Source: Corynebacterium sp. P3-F1
GTDB taxonomy: Bacteria; Actinomycetota; Actinomycetes; Mycobacteriales; Mycobacteriaceae
NCBI RefSeq assembly: GCF_030503635.1
Contig: NZ_CP129965.1
Location: forward strand, 310,001 to 374,000
Length of the DNA stretch: 64,000 nt
Direction: 5' to 3'
Part shown: in pieces, positions 8,918-18,545 of the stretch
Numbering within the stretch: the first letter of the stretch is position 1
Layout of the letters: every line of letters begins with the position of its first letter
Position numbers and translations under genes: made by a program
Notes under the pieces: generated by a model
What the model was told of the DNA's origin: nothing
Seen by the model: the letters and a program-made list of their open reading frames with translations, nothing else
Databases searched by the model: none

Positions 8918-10945
8918 CTAGCCGATGTGCATCGGATTGACCTGGATGCGCAACGGCAGGTCCTGCTTGCGGGTGGCCCGGTTCACCGCCGCGGCACGCA
9001 AGGATTTGCCCAGCGCCGTGCGCGTGGACAGCGGGGTGCGGATGAGAACGCGCTGCGCGGTGCCCGCCGCGCGCTCGTCCCATTCACCCGGCAAGTCCGC
9101 TCCCGGCGGGAGATCGACCGGGCCCAGGATGTCCACATCCGCGGGCAGATCGATGTGCTCGAGGAAATCGGTGAGCGAATCACGGGGACTGTCCACCGCG
9201 GCCATGTGGACGGCAGGAGGGAAACGCACCTCGCGACGCTGCGCGAGCTCGGCGGCGGCGTGCCCCGCGGCATCCCACCGGATCAGATGCTGGACCACGG
9301 GCAGCGCCGCATCGGCAACCACAACAACCTCCCCGCCCTTTCCGTGCGGGGCGACGAGTGTGGCGGCAGCCATCCATTTCGCCATCGTTTCTTCCTCGGC
9401 ACGCAAGTCCGGGCGGCCGAGCAACGCCCATGTGTCGAGGAGCACGGCTGCGCCGTATTTTCCGCCGTCGGCGACGCGGGGCTCTGCCCCCGGTGTCGCC
9501 ACAACGATCGCGGGGGCATCCGGCACTGAATCAAGAATGCGCTCGCCCCATGAGGAGATCACCTTCTGCGGCGCGAAAGCCCGACCCAGCTCTTCCGCAG
9601 TCCGCTGGGTGCCCACCACCACAGCGCGCAGACGGTGGGAACCGCAGTTCAAGCACACAAATGCACTGTCCATCCGCCCGCACCACCGGCACGTCGGAGC
9701 CGCCGCCTCATTGCCCGACGGCAACCCCAGCGGCCCATTGCACGCGCGGCACCGAGCCGGAGTGCGGCAGATCACGCACGCCAGGGACTGGACGTAGCCG
9801 GCACGAGGCACTTGGAAGAGGACCGGCTTGTCTGCGGCCAACGCGCGCCGGGCAGCCTCGAATGCGGCGGACGGCAACCGTGCCGCGCCGGAACGCGGGT
9901 CGCGCTCCAACTCGAAATCGCTGTCGCCAGCGGCGTGAATGTGCGGGGAGCGAGTGCGCAATGCCGTCCGTGGAGCGAGAAGATCGTGCGCCCAGCCGGA
10001 TTCCACCAGCAGCTGAGTTTCAGCCGTGCGGGAGTGGCCGCCAATGACGAGGGAGCACTTCTCCACCGCCGACCGGGTTGTCAGCACCTCCCGCGCATGC
10101 GTGTACGGCGCCCGGGGATCCACCAACGAATCGTCGCCGTCGAACATCACCACAGCCAACTGGAGGTCGTTCACCGGCGCGAACGCCGCCGACCGAGTCC
10201 CCACAACCAACCGCCCCTGGCCGTGGAGCACCGACAGGAACCGGCTGTAGCGCGCCTGCGGTCCGAGCGAGGCGGTGAGCGTTGTGATCTGACGCGGCCC
10301 CACGACCTTCCGCAGGGCGGCATTCACCCGGTCCACGTCCCTCTGGTCCGGTACTACGATGAGGACGCCGCCCCCGCCTGAAGCGACCTTGGCGGCGAGC
10401 GCCGCCAACGCATCGGCCCAGTCGTCCCCAGGCGCGATCTGCCAGGCAGCGCGGGCCACAGTTCCGCTGACGACAGCGTCGACGAAGGACTCCCCGTGCG
10501 TGTAAGCGCTCCACCCAGACAGATCAGGCTCCTCGGCGGTCCCGAGTTCCTCCCAGGGCGTAGAAGTATCGGTCGCCTCCGCCTTCACGTGCCGCGCGGG
10601 AATAGCGGACCGGATGATGTCGGACCGCGTGCCGGCGTAGCGGTCAGCTAAGGCGTCGACCAGCTCGCGCATTTGGGCCGGATAGACCACCTCGGGAGAC
10701 ACCACACGCTCAATGAAACGCAACTTGCCCTCGTGTTCCGAGTCAGCTGCCCGGGCGAGCACCAGCGCATCCACCAACCTGCCGGCGAACCGGATGCGTA
10801 CGCGAACACCCGCTTGGGCGTCGGCCGACTGCGCTTCCGTAACCAGGTAGTCGAAAACCCGGTCCAAATGCGGCAACCCCAGCAGCGGAAGCACACGGGC
10901 GACCGGGTCGACCGCGGCGGGCGCGCTGCTGGAGTTTTCCGACAT
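8918..10945 (-). CDS. priA: degenerate primosomal protein PriA (actinobacterial type)
   Basis: Replication-restart protein family. The ATG at 10945 gives 675 residues; a GTG at 10975 is also possible and adds ten residues. The N-terminal DNA-binding domain and the central zinc-binding cysteines are present (ACVICRTPARCRACNG, CRWCGRMDSAFVCLNCGSH). The helicase motifs are not: no GxGKT Walker A is visible where the N-terminal helicase lobe should begin (SGTVARAAWQ), and the DEAH-type motif is replaced by FDGDDSLVD. This loss is a known property of actinobacterial PriA, so the protein probably binds forks without unwinding them. It reads into def-fmt-rsmB. Confidence 0.93.
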   Translation of the reverse strand: MSENSSSAPAAVDPVARVLPLLGLPHLDRVFDYLVTEAQSADAQAGVRVRIRFAGRLVDALVLARAADSEHEGKLRFIERVVSPEVVYPAQMRELVDALADRYAGTRSDIIRSAIPARHVKAEATDTSTPWEELGTAEEPDLSGWSAYTHGESFVDAVVSGTVARAAWQIAPGDDWADALAALAAKVASGGGGVLIVVPDQRDVDRVNAALRKVVGPRQITTLTASLGPQARYSRFLSVLHGQGRLVVGTRSAAFAPVNDLQLAVVMFDGDDSLVDPRAPYTHAREVLTTRSAVEKCSLVIGGHSRTAETQLLVESGWAHDLLAPRTALRTRSPHIHAAGDSDFELERDPRSGAARLPSAAFEAARRALAADKPVLFQVPRAGYVQSLACVICRTPARCRACNGPLGLPSGNEAAAPTCRWCGRMDSAFVCLNCGSHRLRAVVVGTQRTAEELGRAFAPQKVISSWGERILDSVPDAPAIVVATPGAEPRVADGGKYGAAVLLDTWALLGRPDLRAEEETMAKWMAAATLVAPHGKGGEVVVVADAALPVVQHLIRWDAAGHAAAELAQRREVRFPPAVHMAAVDSPRDSLTDFLEHIDLPADVDILGPVDLPPGADLPGEWDERAAGTAQRVLIRTPLSTRTALGKSLRAAAVNRATRKQDLPLRIQVNPMHIG

Positions 10946-11031
10946 GCACCAGAGTGTAACGGCCGCCTTGACCACACCCCCGTCCCCTGCGAATCTCCTG
11001 GGCCAACCGCGCTAATTTCATGTGCGCATGC

Positions 11032-11060
11032 TTGCAGAAAGGGGGTTTAGGACGCATAAT
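11032..11060 (+). promoter_or_regulatory. sigma-A-type promoter for the polysaccharide deacetylase
   Basis: TTGCAG (11032-11037), a 17-base spacer and CATAAT (11055-11060) match the -35/-10 pattern closely. The gene start used is a GTG at 11106, giving a leader of about 38-40 bases. The priA gene diverges on the other strand. Confidence 0.6.
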
Positions 11061-11105
11061 CAACTCGTTTTCAACCATTCGTCGTTTGAAAGTACGCGCA
11101 TCGCT

Positions 11106-12044
11106 GTGAAACGTTCTCTGATCGCCTCGTCCTTGGCAGTTCTGACTTCCGCTCTCATTGCCAACCCGGCTACCGCTGCCCCGTTGTCCTCTGCCCCGGG
11201 CCCGTCGTTGACTCCGGCCCCGACGGCGTTGAGTTCCACGGCTGCCCAGCACCTGGATTCCGGGATTCAAAGCGGGATGCGCCAGGCGTACAACGCGCTT
11301 CCCACCGACGTGCGCAAGGCAATCCCCGACGAGCTTCGCCCGTTTCAGCACATGCCGCTGCCCCGCACACAACCGCTGCCGCAGACAGCTTCGATGTGCT
11401 TCGACACCGACGGTCGCAAGAAGAAAGCACCCGAAGCGCCGCCGGCCTGCACAAACACGGTGGCCATCACGTACGATGACGGACCGTCGCCGGACACCAC
11501 CACGCGGCTGCTGGACATTCTGAAGAGCAAAAACATCAAGGCCACGTTCTTCGCCATCGGCGGGAACTCCGACGCATTCCCGGAGATCCTCCGCCGAGAG
11601 CGCGACGAGGGCCACCTCGTAGCAAACCACTCCTACAACCACCCGCAGCTAAACGCCATCTCGGACGAGAGGATTTCAGCTGAGCTCGGCGAAACTGACA
11701 AGGCTATTGAGTCTGCGCTGGGGACGAAGCCGCACTGGCTCCGCCCACCCTACGGTGCAACCGACGAGCGCGTAGCATCCATCGCCGGCCAGCACGGCCT
11801 CAGCCTCGCTCTCTGGGACGTGGACACCGCGGACTGGCAGAACCGCAATGCCGACATCACGTGCCGTAACGCGGTGGACAACGCCACCGCCGGTTCGATC
11901 ATTCTCATGCACGACATCCACCCGAGCACGGTGGACGCGACACCGTGCATTATCGACGGTCTCCGCGAAAAGGGTTTACGTCCAGTGACGCTCGATGAAC
12001 TAGTCCAGCCGGTGCCGGGGCGCACCTACACCAACGCCGAGTAA
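11106..12044 (+). CDS. secreted polysaccharide deacetylase (NodB family, CE4)
   Basis: Predicted exported zinc-dependent deacetylase of cell-wall or capsular N-acetylated sugar polymers. The GTG at 11106 yields 312 residues with a clear signal peptide (VKRSLIASSLAVLTSALIANP, cleavage probably after ATAA near 25); the frame is open further upstream but would destroy the signal peptide. After a Pro-rich linker the NodB domain starts near 118: TYDDGPSPDTT (metal and catalytic Asp), ANHSYNHPQL (metal His pair), RPPYGATDERV, LWDVDTADW and ILMHDIHPSTV. The substrate cannot be told from sequence. The leader has no strong Shine-Dalgarno, and a good promoter lies upstream. Confidence 0.9.
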   Translation: MKRSLIASSLAVLTSALIANPATAAPLSSAPGPSLTPAPTALSSTAAQHLDSGIQSGMRQAYNALPTDVRKAIPDELRPFQHMPLPRTQPLPQTASMCFDTDGRKKKAPEAPPACTNTVAITYDDGPSPDTTTRLLDILKSKNIKATFFAIGGNSDAFPEILRRERDEGHLVANHSYNHPQLNAISDERISAELGETDKAIESALGTKPHWLRPPYGATDERVASIAGQHGLSLALWDVDTADWQNRNADITCRNAVDNATAGSIILMHDIHPSTVDATPCIIDGLREKGLRPVTLDELVQPVPGRTYTNAE

Positions 12045-12105
12045 CCGGCTCGCGCTTGAGCGCCGCCACGTTGAAATAACAGTTTCACTCCCATAAGTTC
12101 GAGGC

Positions 12106-12492
12106 ATGGGTGAATCGGTTGCGGTAGACGTCGATAAGCACGAAGAGCAGAAAGGCGCGCGGACGGGCGCACAGCGTGCCACGCCGTACGTCATGTTCGC
12201 GGTTTACTTACTCGGACCGCTGATTCTCATCCCCGCTGCTGGCGAAGATCACGCTGTAGCGGCGTCCATCGCGCTGATTTTCGGCGCGGCCGCGGTGTTC
12301 GGCTTCATCGACGGCTGGACGTACCGCCCGACCTGGTCCCTTCCTGTCCTGGCGGGCGTGGCGTTCCTGGCTGCGAAGCTGTTGTATTTCAACGACGGAA
12401 CCGTCATCTATTTCTTAGGGGCCGTGCTTGTCGCCGCGGCGTTCACCTTCCTCGCTGGTCAGCTGGCGGGTGCCAGCTCGAAGGAAGGTTAA
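12106..12492 (+). CDS. unrecognised small integral membrane protein
   Basis: A 128-residue protein with a charged N-terminus (about 25 residues) and four hydrophobic segments: about 28-44, 49-69, 76-92 and 97-120. It has no motif I recognise. The third base after its stop starts the next gene, so the pair is an operon, probably read together with the deacetylase 61 bases upstream. The call as a real gene rests on consistent transmembrane pattern, plausible codon use and tight spacing to the following gene. Confidence 0.7.
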   Translation: MGESVAVDVDKHEEQKGARTGAQRATPYVMFAVYLLGPLILIPAAGEDHAVAASIALIFGAAAVFGFIDGWTYRPTWSLPVLAGVAFLAAKLLYFNDGTVIYFLGAVLVAAAFTFLAGQLAGASSKEG

Positions 12493-12495
12493 ACG

Positions 12496-13458
12496 ATGGA
12501 GACGTGGGTTCTTAACCACCCCGAATACGGCCCCATCGAAGTGCGGTCCGGCTTCGACAAAGACTTCCGCGCGCTCGATCCCGATTGGCCCGGTGAGCTG
12601 CCAAAGAAATTCGCGGACCAGCCCGGTGCCGGTACCCGCGCACCCGCCAGCGCGAAGCCGTGGCAGCGGTTGTCCGAATTCCGCCAGAACCCGCCGTTGC
12701 GGTTGCAGGTGCTTGTCGACGGCGCGGTGCAGCACCAGTACTCCAGCCTGGAACAGGGCTCCACGCGGATTCCCCTGTTCGGGCACCCCAAGCCGGATGC
12801 GCTGGAGACTTTCGTCGGTTTGGGCGTCGACCGCTCAAAACCCCACCTGCGCCTACAGGTGAACTACTTCAAGGACATCCTGCAAATCGAATTCCGTGAA
12901 GGCGACTCCATTGTCGAGTTCGATCCACCCGCCGGCTCCAAGGGCGAGCGACGCCGAGACATGATGCAGTCCAGCCCCGTGAAACGCGCGGTGATTCCGA
13001 TGGCGGAAGGACTAGGCAAGGCGGGCTGGGCCATTGCCGTGATTGTGCTCGGGCCGCTGGTGGGCAAATTCTTCAACTGGCTGGCGCAATTTCTCCCTGA
13101 TTGGGATGTCCCGGAGTTGACTCTCCCTCACGTGGACCTGCCTGTTCCGGAACTGCCTCAGGTGACGCTGCCGACGCCGAATATCGACCTACCCTCTCTT
13201 CCCGAGCTGCCGGAATGGGTGCAGGTCGCAATGGAGTACTCCAAGATTTGGGTGCCCATTGTCATCGGAATCGCGGTGGGCCTGATCGCCTTGCGTAATT
13301 ACCGGAAATCCGAGGCAGAGAAAGAGCAGTGGCGCAGCAATAGCACCGCCGCCAGCCGCACAGTGCCGTCGAACGGTGCTGGCGCCTTGCCCGGCACGGA
13401 ACGCTCGACAAACAGCGACGCCCCGGCTCACATGAAACCGGGGCGGTCAGAGCGCTAG
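12496..13458 (+). CDS. unrecognised two-TM protein with Leu-Pro repeat linker
   Basis: A 320-residue protein of unknown function. Residues 1-165 look soluble and beta-rich ([35 protein letters not shown]). A hydrophobic helix (about 172-192) is followed by a striking Leu-Pro rich stretch ([20 protein letters not shown] onwards, about 203-240), a second membrane helix (about 250-267) and a hydrophilic Ser/Asn-rich tail. The Leu-Pro stretch would lie in the loop joining the two helices. It follows the small membrane protein by three bases, and its TAG stop overlaps the convergent metK stop by two bases, so no terminator fits between them. Confidence 0.75.
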   Translation: METWVLNHPEYGPIEVRSGFDKDFRALDPDWPGELPKKFADQPGAGTRAPASAKPWQRLSEFRQNPPLRLQVLVDGAVQHQYSSLEQGSTRIPLFGHPKPDALETFVGLGVDRSKPHLRLQVNYFKDILQIEFREGDSIVEFDPPAGSKGERRRDMMQSSPVKRAVIPMAEGLGKAGWAIAVIVLGPLVGKFFNWLAQFLPDWDVPELTLPHVDLPVPELPQVTLPTPNIDLPSLPELPEWVQVAMEYSKIWVPIVIGIAVGLIALRNYRKSEAEKEQWRSNSTAASRTVPSNGAGALPGTERSTNSDAPAHMKPGRSER

Positions 13459-14669
13459 AGACCTGCGGCGGCCTTCAAGTCGTCGACCTTGTTCGTGGCC
13501 TCCCACGGGAAATCCACATCGGTGCGTCCGAAGTGCCCGTACGCGGCAGTATCGGCGTAAATCGGTCGCAGCAAATCCAGCTCGCGGATGATCGCGGTCG
13601 GGCGCAGATCGAAGACCTTCTCCACCGCCTGCTGGATGGTCTCGTCCGTCTGCCCCTCTGCGGCAGTGCCAAACGTCTCCACGTACAAACCCACCGGCGC
13701 CGCGCGGCCGATGGCGTAGGCGACCTGGACCTCGACACGCTTGGCCAGACCCGCCGCGACGATATTCTTGGCCACCCAGCGCATCGCGTATGCGGCGGAA
13801 CGGTCCACCTTTGACGGATCCTTGCCGGAGAAAGCGCCGCCGCCGTGGCGAGCCATTCCGCCGTAGGTGTCCACAATGACCTTGCGGCCCGTCAAGCCGG
13901 CATCGCCCATCGGTCCGCCGAGGACGAAGGAGCCGGACGGGTTGACCAACAGCGTGGTCTCAGGGGTGTAGTACTGCGTCAAGCCCGCATCCTCAATCAC
14001 CCATTCCAGAACGTGCTCGCGCAGCGCGGACTCGAGAGCATCGCCGTTGAAGTCGGGGTCGTGCTGAGTCGAAATGACCACGGTGTCCAAGTAGACGGGT
14101 GTCTCGCCGTCATACGCGAAGGTGACCTGGGTCTTCCCGTCCGGACGCAGCCCCTCGACGATGCCCTGTTTGCGCACCTGTGTCAGACGGCGCGAAAGAC
14201 GGTGAGCGGTGGAAATCGGAATGGGCATGAGTTCCTCGGTCTCATCGGTGGCGTAGCCGAACATGAGGCCCTGGTCGCCCGCGCCGGCTTGATCCTCTGC
14301 ACCCGTTGACGCGTTGGAGCGGACTTCGAGGGAATCCGTGACACCGTCGGAGATTTCCGCGGACTGGTCGCCGATAGCGATGTTCACGCCGCACGTGCGG
14401 CCGTCAAAGCCGACCTCGGAGGAGATGAACCCGATCTCGACGAGCTTGTCCCGCACCAGTTTGGCAATGTTGGAGTATGCCTTGGTGGTCACCTCGCCAA
14501 CGACGTGAACCTGGCCGGTTGTCACCAACGTCTCCACGGCGACGCGGGAAAACGGGTCCTGAGCGAGCATGTCGTCGAGGATCGTGTCCGAAATGGCATC
14601 GCAAATCTTATCGGGGTGCCCTTCAGTGACGGATTCGCTGGTGAACAGGCGGTAGTACGGGTCAGTCAT
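13455..14669 (-). CDS. metK: S-adenosylmethionine synthase
   Basis: Makes SAM from methionine and ATP. The ATG at 14669 gives 404 residues beginning [20 protein letters not shown], the normal start, behind AAAGGA; the open frame is 19 codons longer but not family-like. Landmarks: [27 protein letters not shown] near 130, [18 protein letters not shown] near 275, and [16 protein letters not shown]. All three MetK domains are intact. It lies 112 bases downstream of coaBC with no SAM riboswitch recognised in that gap. The metK and neighbouring plus-strand stop codons overlap. Confidence 0.97.
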   Translation of the reverse strand: MTDPYYRLFTSESVTEGHPDKICDAISDTILDDMLAQDPFSRVAVETLVTTGQVHVVGEVTTKAYSNIAKLVRDKLVEIGFISSEVGFDGRTCGVNIAIGDQSAEISDGVTDSLEVRSNASTGAEDQAGAGDQGLMFGYATDETEELMPIPISTAHRLSRRLTQVRKQGIVEGLRPDGKTQVTFAYDGETPVYLDTVVISTQHDPDFNGDALESALREHVLEWVIEDAGLTQYYTPETTLLVNPSGSFVLGGPMGDAGLTGRKVIVDTYGGMARHGGGAFSGKDPSKVDRSAAYAMRWVAKNIVAAGLAKRVEVQVAYAIGRAAPVGLYVETFGTAAEGQTDETIQQAVEKVFDLRPTAIIRELDLLRPIYADTAAYGHFGRTDVDFPWEATNKVDDLKAAAGL

Positions 14670-14781
14670 CGTGTACCTGGTCCTTTGTGTGAGACGGCTG
14701 TCTGGTTCTCTGACAATCATTGTCACGCGAGGTTCGTTTCGCGCCCACCAGAATAGACCAAGCTGTCTAAGGATTCCAACC

Positions 14782-16032
14782 TCACGGTCTGCTTTGAGTC
14801 AACTTCTCGATGGCGTCCCAGATCCGCGCTGCCACCACATGCTTCGGACCATCGGTAATCTCTTCTATGGCCCCGTCGCGTCCGATGAGCCAACCACTGT
14901 TGCGCGCTTCACCGAACACGGCACCTCCCGCCACCGAGTTGACCATAAGCATGTCCGCTCCCTTACGCTCCAGCTTCGCCTGGCCGTACTCGAGCGGGTT
15001 GTCGGTCTCAGCCGCGAACCCGACAATAACGGCATCGGTCTCCCCCGCTTTTCGCTTGTCGACGAGCCCCTTCAAGATGTCCGGGTTTTCCACCAGATGC
15101 AGGGTGGCCAGTGCACCGTCGGACTGGCCCTTCTTCAGTTTCGAGCTGGCCTCATTCTCCGGGCGGTAATCGGAGACAGCAGCTGCCATGATGACAATGT
15201 CCGCGTCAGTCGATGCCGCATCAACGGCCTCTTTCATCTCGCGGGTGGAGCGGACTGTGACGATGTCGGCTCCCGGCGGGGTGTCCAACGCGTCAGTGTC
15301 CCCGGCGACGATGGTGACCTCTGCACCGCGGTGTGCTGCGATATCTGCCAACGCGTAGCCCTGGCGGCCTGAGGATCGGTTGCCGATGAACCGCACCGGG
15401 TCGATATTCTCTTGGGTTCCGCCCGCGCTGATGACGACCTTCTTGCCCTCCAGTGAGCGGGAGAACGAACCGGCTTCGAGCACTGTAAGAGCCATCTCAG
15501 CGATCTGAGCTGCTTCGAGCATGCGCCCTGCCCCGGAGTCGGTGCCGGTGAGACGCCCGCGTGCCGGTTCAAGAACCGTGATCCCGCGGCCGCGGAGAGT
15601 CGCCACATTGTCCTGGGTCGCGGGGTTTTCCCACATCTCCGTGTGCATTGCCGGGGCGAGCACGACCGGGCACGTGGCGACGAGGACCGTAGCCGTCAAT
15701 AAATCATCTGCGCGCCCCGCCGCGATCCGCGCGATGGTGTCCGCAGTGGCCGGGGCGATGACAATGAGATCCGCTTCTTTGCCGACCCGGACATGCTGCA
15801 CCTCATCCACCCGGGAAAACACCCCGGTGTCCACCGGACGCCCGGAAAGGGCCTCGAAGGTGGCCGCACCGACAAAGTTCAAAGCGGCGGGCGTTGGAAC
15901 AACGCGGACGTTGTCACCTGCCTCGGTGAACTCTCGAACAAGGTGACAGGCTTTGTAAGCGGCAATGCCGCCCGCCACTCCGACGACGACGTTCCGGGGG
16001 GTGTGCGTGTTCTTTTCGGGCTCTGGGCTCAT
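14782..16032 (-). CDS. coaBC: bifunctional phosphopantothenoylcysteine decarboxylase / synthetase
   Basis: Two steps of coenzyme A synthesis: CTP-dependent joining of cysteine to phosphopantothenate (CoaB) and FMN-dependent decarboxylation (CoaC). The 416 residues have the flavoprotein CoaC domain first ([20 protein letters not shown] near 15, [18 protein letters not shown] near 127, a Met-x-x-His-Met-like site) and CoaB second ([25 protein letters not shown] split near 203-227, [19 protein letters not shown] and VGFAAETDN). The start ATG is followed by a short polar tail. It is 24 bases downstream of the Gly-rich protein gene. Confidence 0.96.
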   Translation of the reverse strand: MSPEPEKNTHTPRNVVVGVAGGIAAYKACHLVREFTEAGDNVRVVPTPAALNFVGAATFEALSGRPVDTGVFSRVDEVQHVRVGKEADLIVIAPATADTIARIAAGRADDLLTATVLVATCPVVLAPAMHTEMWENPATQDNVATLRGRGITVLEPARGRLTGTDSGAGRMLEAAQIAEMALTVLEAGSFSRSLEGKKVVISAGGTQENIDPVRFIGNRSSGRQGYALADIAAHRGAEVTIVAGDTDALDTPPGADIVTVRSTREMKEAVDAASTDADIVIMAAAVSDYRPENEASSKLKKGQSDGALATLHLVENPDILKGLVDKRKAGETDAVIVGFAAETDNPLEYGQAKLERKGADMLMVNSVAGGAVFGEARNSGWLIGRDGAIEEITDGPKHVVAARIWDAIEKLTQSRP

Positions 16033-16056
16033 GGCCCCCGAGCTTACCCACCGGTT

Positions 16057-17862
16057 CTAGGTCCGGGGCTGACGCACCCACGCCCCGATCACGCCGGGCA
16101 CGACTTCGGGTGCCTCGCCCAGCAGGGCTTTGAGGTTGCCTTCCCGTTCCACTGCAGACGTCACGGCTTGCACCTTGCCGCGCTTATTTTTTCCAGTACC
16201 TTGCTGTCCCGCGCCGTACATTCCCGGACCTCCCGCGACTCCTCCGCGTGCGCCCGATTGGGAATTTCCGGCTTGAGCACCACTGATGACAGTGTTCCCA
16301 CCTGGGCCGGCACCGCCTGGCCCCATGCCAGTGCCTGAACCTGCTCCCATTCCGCCGACGGGGCCGGCGACACCGCCGCCCGCGCCGAACGCTCCCGAGG
16401 AACCGAGAGCACCTCCGGTTCCAGCGAATCCCCCGAGACCGCCTGCCCGGCCCCCTCCGACAGCGCCGGAGGCGCCGCGGGGACTGGCCAAGGAGTTTCC
16501 ACTTGGACCCGCACCACAGGCCCCCGCTCCCCCGGGCCCCGCCGCACGAGTCACCGACCCTGCAGACCCCGGTTGGGGCGCACCCAGGCCGTTGAGTTTG
16601 CTCATTGCTCCGGGTCCACCCTTAGCCCCACCTGACCGTGTGGCTGGACCGGCGGCCGGGACCGCAATATGCCCTGGCGCATTGCCCATTAATCCCGTGC
16701 CCGATCCAGCTCCCGGCACAGCCACGGTTCCCCCTCCGGGCAGTGCCCCCGCCGGTGCAGCGTTCAATGACGGTGGCAGACTCGGCGCTGCTGCGCTTGC
16801 CGCTTGAGTCGGTGTTGCACCTGCAGCGATCGACTCCAGCATGTCTGGGTTCGGTCGCCCGAATTGCTCCACGACCTGTGTTGGAGTCGACGCGTAGGCC
16901 AAGTCCCTGTACCCGGCGTTGGACAGTGCCTGTTGCACGACCTTTGGCAGCGGTGAGTTGTCGAATGCCGGTGCGGCGGGAGCGAGCGCCCCTGATTGAT
17001 CCGTGCCGGCCCCATTCGGTGCGCCGAGTTCTGGCAGCAGTTGTGTGAAGAGCGGCGTGACCGGTACGAGTTCAGTGGTGAGTTTCGGTGAGAACGCAGC
17101 CAGGAAGGATTCCTCCAAAGCCTTCGCAACACCCGGGTTAGGTGTACTCCGCACCACCGCTAGCGCTGCCGCTGCTTGGAGCGAATTCGCTTCCGCCACA
17201 GTGACGAGATTGGCGGTGTGCGCTGACAGCGCACCGGCATTTGCCATGTACTCGGATCCAGCCGCTTCCACCTGTCCGAGGTGTTGGATGGCCCGCGCGA
17301 TCGATTCTGTTTCCGCTGAGCCTTGGAGATCCCCGATAGCCGCGGGAATGTAGGACAGTGCTTCACCAATCGTCGCTGCGGTGTCTGCCCAGTCCAAAGA
17401 CATCCCAGACATCGACGCTGTGTCTGTGGCCATCAGCTGCACGTTCAACGATTCCAAGCTGTTGGGCCGACCCGCAACCGGGTTCGTCGCGTCGAATGCG
17501 TTAACGATCGGGTCCGCTGTGCTTACGTCATCGATCACAGCCCGGTAACCGCCGTTCATCACCTTTCCCCCGACGTTGCCCAGCACGTCCGCAAAGCTAG
17601 CGTCCGCCATCTGGAACCCCAGCAACTGCGCTGTCAGCAAGTCGACTGCATTATTAAAATGCTGCGCCAACCCCTTGGTCGCCTCCGGCTCACTGTCCGA
17701 CCTGATACTGCCGTGCATCAGTCCTGATTCGTCTAGACCGGACACTTGCGAGAAGGATCTTCCACCAGCCAGCAATCCGAATAACGAAGCCTCAGTGATT
17801 GCGCCAACTGCTTGATTTAACTTGTCGATCCCGCTCTGGATCTCACCACTTACTATTTTCAT
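16057..17862 (-). CDS. 601-residue Gly/Ala/Pro-rich protein, ESX/PPE-like architecture
   Basis: No function can be assigned. The N-terminal 290 residues are Ala-rich, predicted helical and free of transmembrane segments or signal peptide; residues about 290-555 are low-complexity Gly/Ala/Pro/Ser sequence, intensely Gly-rich from about 370 on; the last 45 residues are again ordered and charged (KRGKVQAVTSAVEREGNLKA then VVPGVIGAWVR). A helical N-domain plus Gly-rich tail without signal peptide resembles actinobacterial type VII (ESX) secreted PPE/EspB-like proteins, but no WxG or YxxxD/E signal was seen. It starts at ATG 17862 behind AGGGGGG, eight bases after the lipoprotein stop, so the pair is an operon. 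Confidence 0.8.
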   Translation of the reverse strand: MKIVSGEIQSGIDKLNQAVGAITEASLFGLLAGGRSFSQVSGLDESGLMHGSIRSDSEPEATKGLAQHFNNAVDLLTAQLLGFQMADASFADVLGNVGGKVMNGGYRAVIDDVSTADPIVNAFDATNPVAGRPNSLESLNVQLMATDTASMSGMSLDWADTAATIGEALSYIPAAIGDLQGSAETESIARAIQHLGQVEAAGSEYMANAGALSAHTANLVTVAEANSLQAAAALAVVRSTPNPGVAKALEESFLAAFSPKLTTELVPVTPLFTQLLPELGAPNGAGTDQSGALAPAAPAFDNSPLPKVVQQALSNAGYRDLAYASTPTQVVEQFGRPNPDMLESIAAGATPTQAASAAAPSLPPSLNAAPAGALPGGGTVAVPGAGSGTGLMGNAPGHIAVPAAGPATRSGGAKGGPGAMSKLNGLGAPQPGSAGSVTRAAGPGGAGACGAGPSGNSLASPRGASGAVGGGRAGGLGGFAGTGGALGSSGAFGAGGGVAGPVGGMGAGSGTGMGPGGAGPGGNTVISGAQAGNSQSGARGGVAGGPGMYGAGQQGTGKNKRGKVQAVTSAVEREGNLKALLGEAPEVVPGVIGAWVRQPRT

Positions 17863-17870
17863 AATCCCCC

Positions 17871-18545
17871 CTATGGTTCGAGCTGGTAAAACGCCTCTAA
17901 GACTTCTATTGCCCGCTCACAAAATGCTTCGCGTGGTTGTGCTCCTTCGATCTGGCCAACGCCAATCCCGAACTGGCCTCTCGAAGTATCCACGGCAGCA
18001 CCGCAAACATCATCATCACGATCGAGATGCACGTACGTGTAGGCGTTAGGCAAAATCGAAGATGCATTTTGCCTAACTAACTTCCTGTCTGCTTTGGTGC
18101 TCTGAAAGTTTCCAGATCCACCGGTTATGACATAACTGCGAAAATCGGAAACCACAGGCTTAAGAGCGCACCCTCGTAACCCCTTGGTCTCGTCACTCCG
18201 TGTCCTCCCATCCATCTCAAACCCGATCGCGGCGAACTCCTCGGCGGTGATCTCCTCGCAGGGGTTGAATATGTTCCCGGCGACGTCGTCGTAGGTGAAG
18301 TCCCCGAGGATGAGATCGCCGCTGCGGAAGTGGAAGGCAGGTGGTTCGTCGGGGGCAGGACTGGGTTGGTCATCCGCGGATTGGGTGACAGCAGACGACG
18401 GGCTGGATGGAGCGGCTTCGATACCACCGAGAGTTGAGCCTCCCAACGAGCAGCCGGCCAGCGCCACTACCAACACAGCCCCCGATGCGGCGGAGAACAC
18501 GCGGTCAACCTTGGTCCCCCAACCTGTGGTCATGCCGCGTCGCAT
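17871..18545 (-). CDS. DUF3558-like lipoprotein
   Basis: Exported lipoprotein of unknown role. ATG 18545 (224 residues) is preferred because GGGGGAG sits six bases before it; ATG 18551 is the alternative. A positively charged N-region and hydrophobic core lead to the lipobox LAGC near residue 31, then a Ser/Pro/Ala-rich linker and a globular domain from about 75. NPCEEITAEEFAAIGF followed by a later GC and a final Cys pair (DDVCGAAV, AFCERAIEVLE) resembles DUF3558, a domain of actinobacterial lipoproteins often found beside secretion-related genes. It is the first gene of the two-gene cassette with the 601-residue protein. Confidence 0.75.
   Translation of the reverse strand: MRRGMTTGWGTKVDRVFSAASGAVLVVALAGCSLGGSTLGGIEAAPSSPSSAVTQSADDQPSPAPDEPPAFHFRSGDLILGDFTYDDVAGNIFNPCEEITAEEFAAIGFEMDGRTRSDETKGLRGCALKPVVSDFRSYVITGGSGNFQSTKADRKLVRQNASSILPNAYTYVHLDRDDDVCGAAVDTSRGQFGIGVGQIEGAQPREAFCERAIEVLEAFYQLEP

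Noticed and set aside
16286..16807. Pro-rich 173-codon plus-strand open frame
   Set aside because: It is the complement of the Gly-rich coding tail of the 601-residue protein; Gly codons read as Pro on the other strand.
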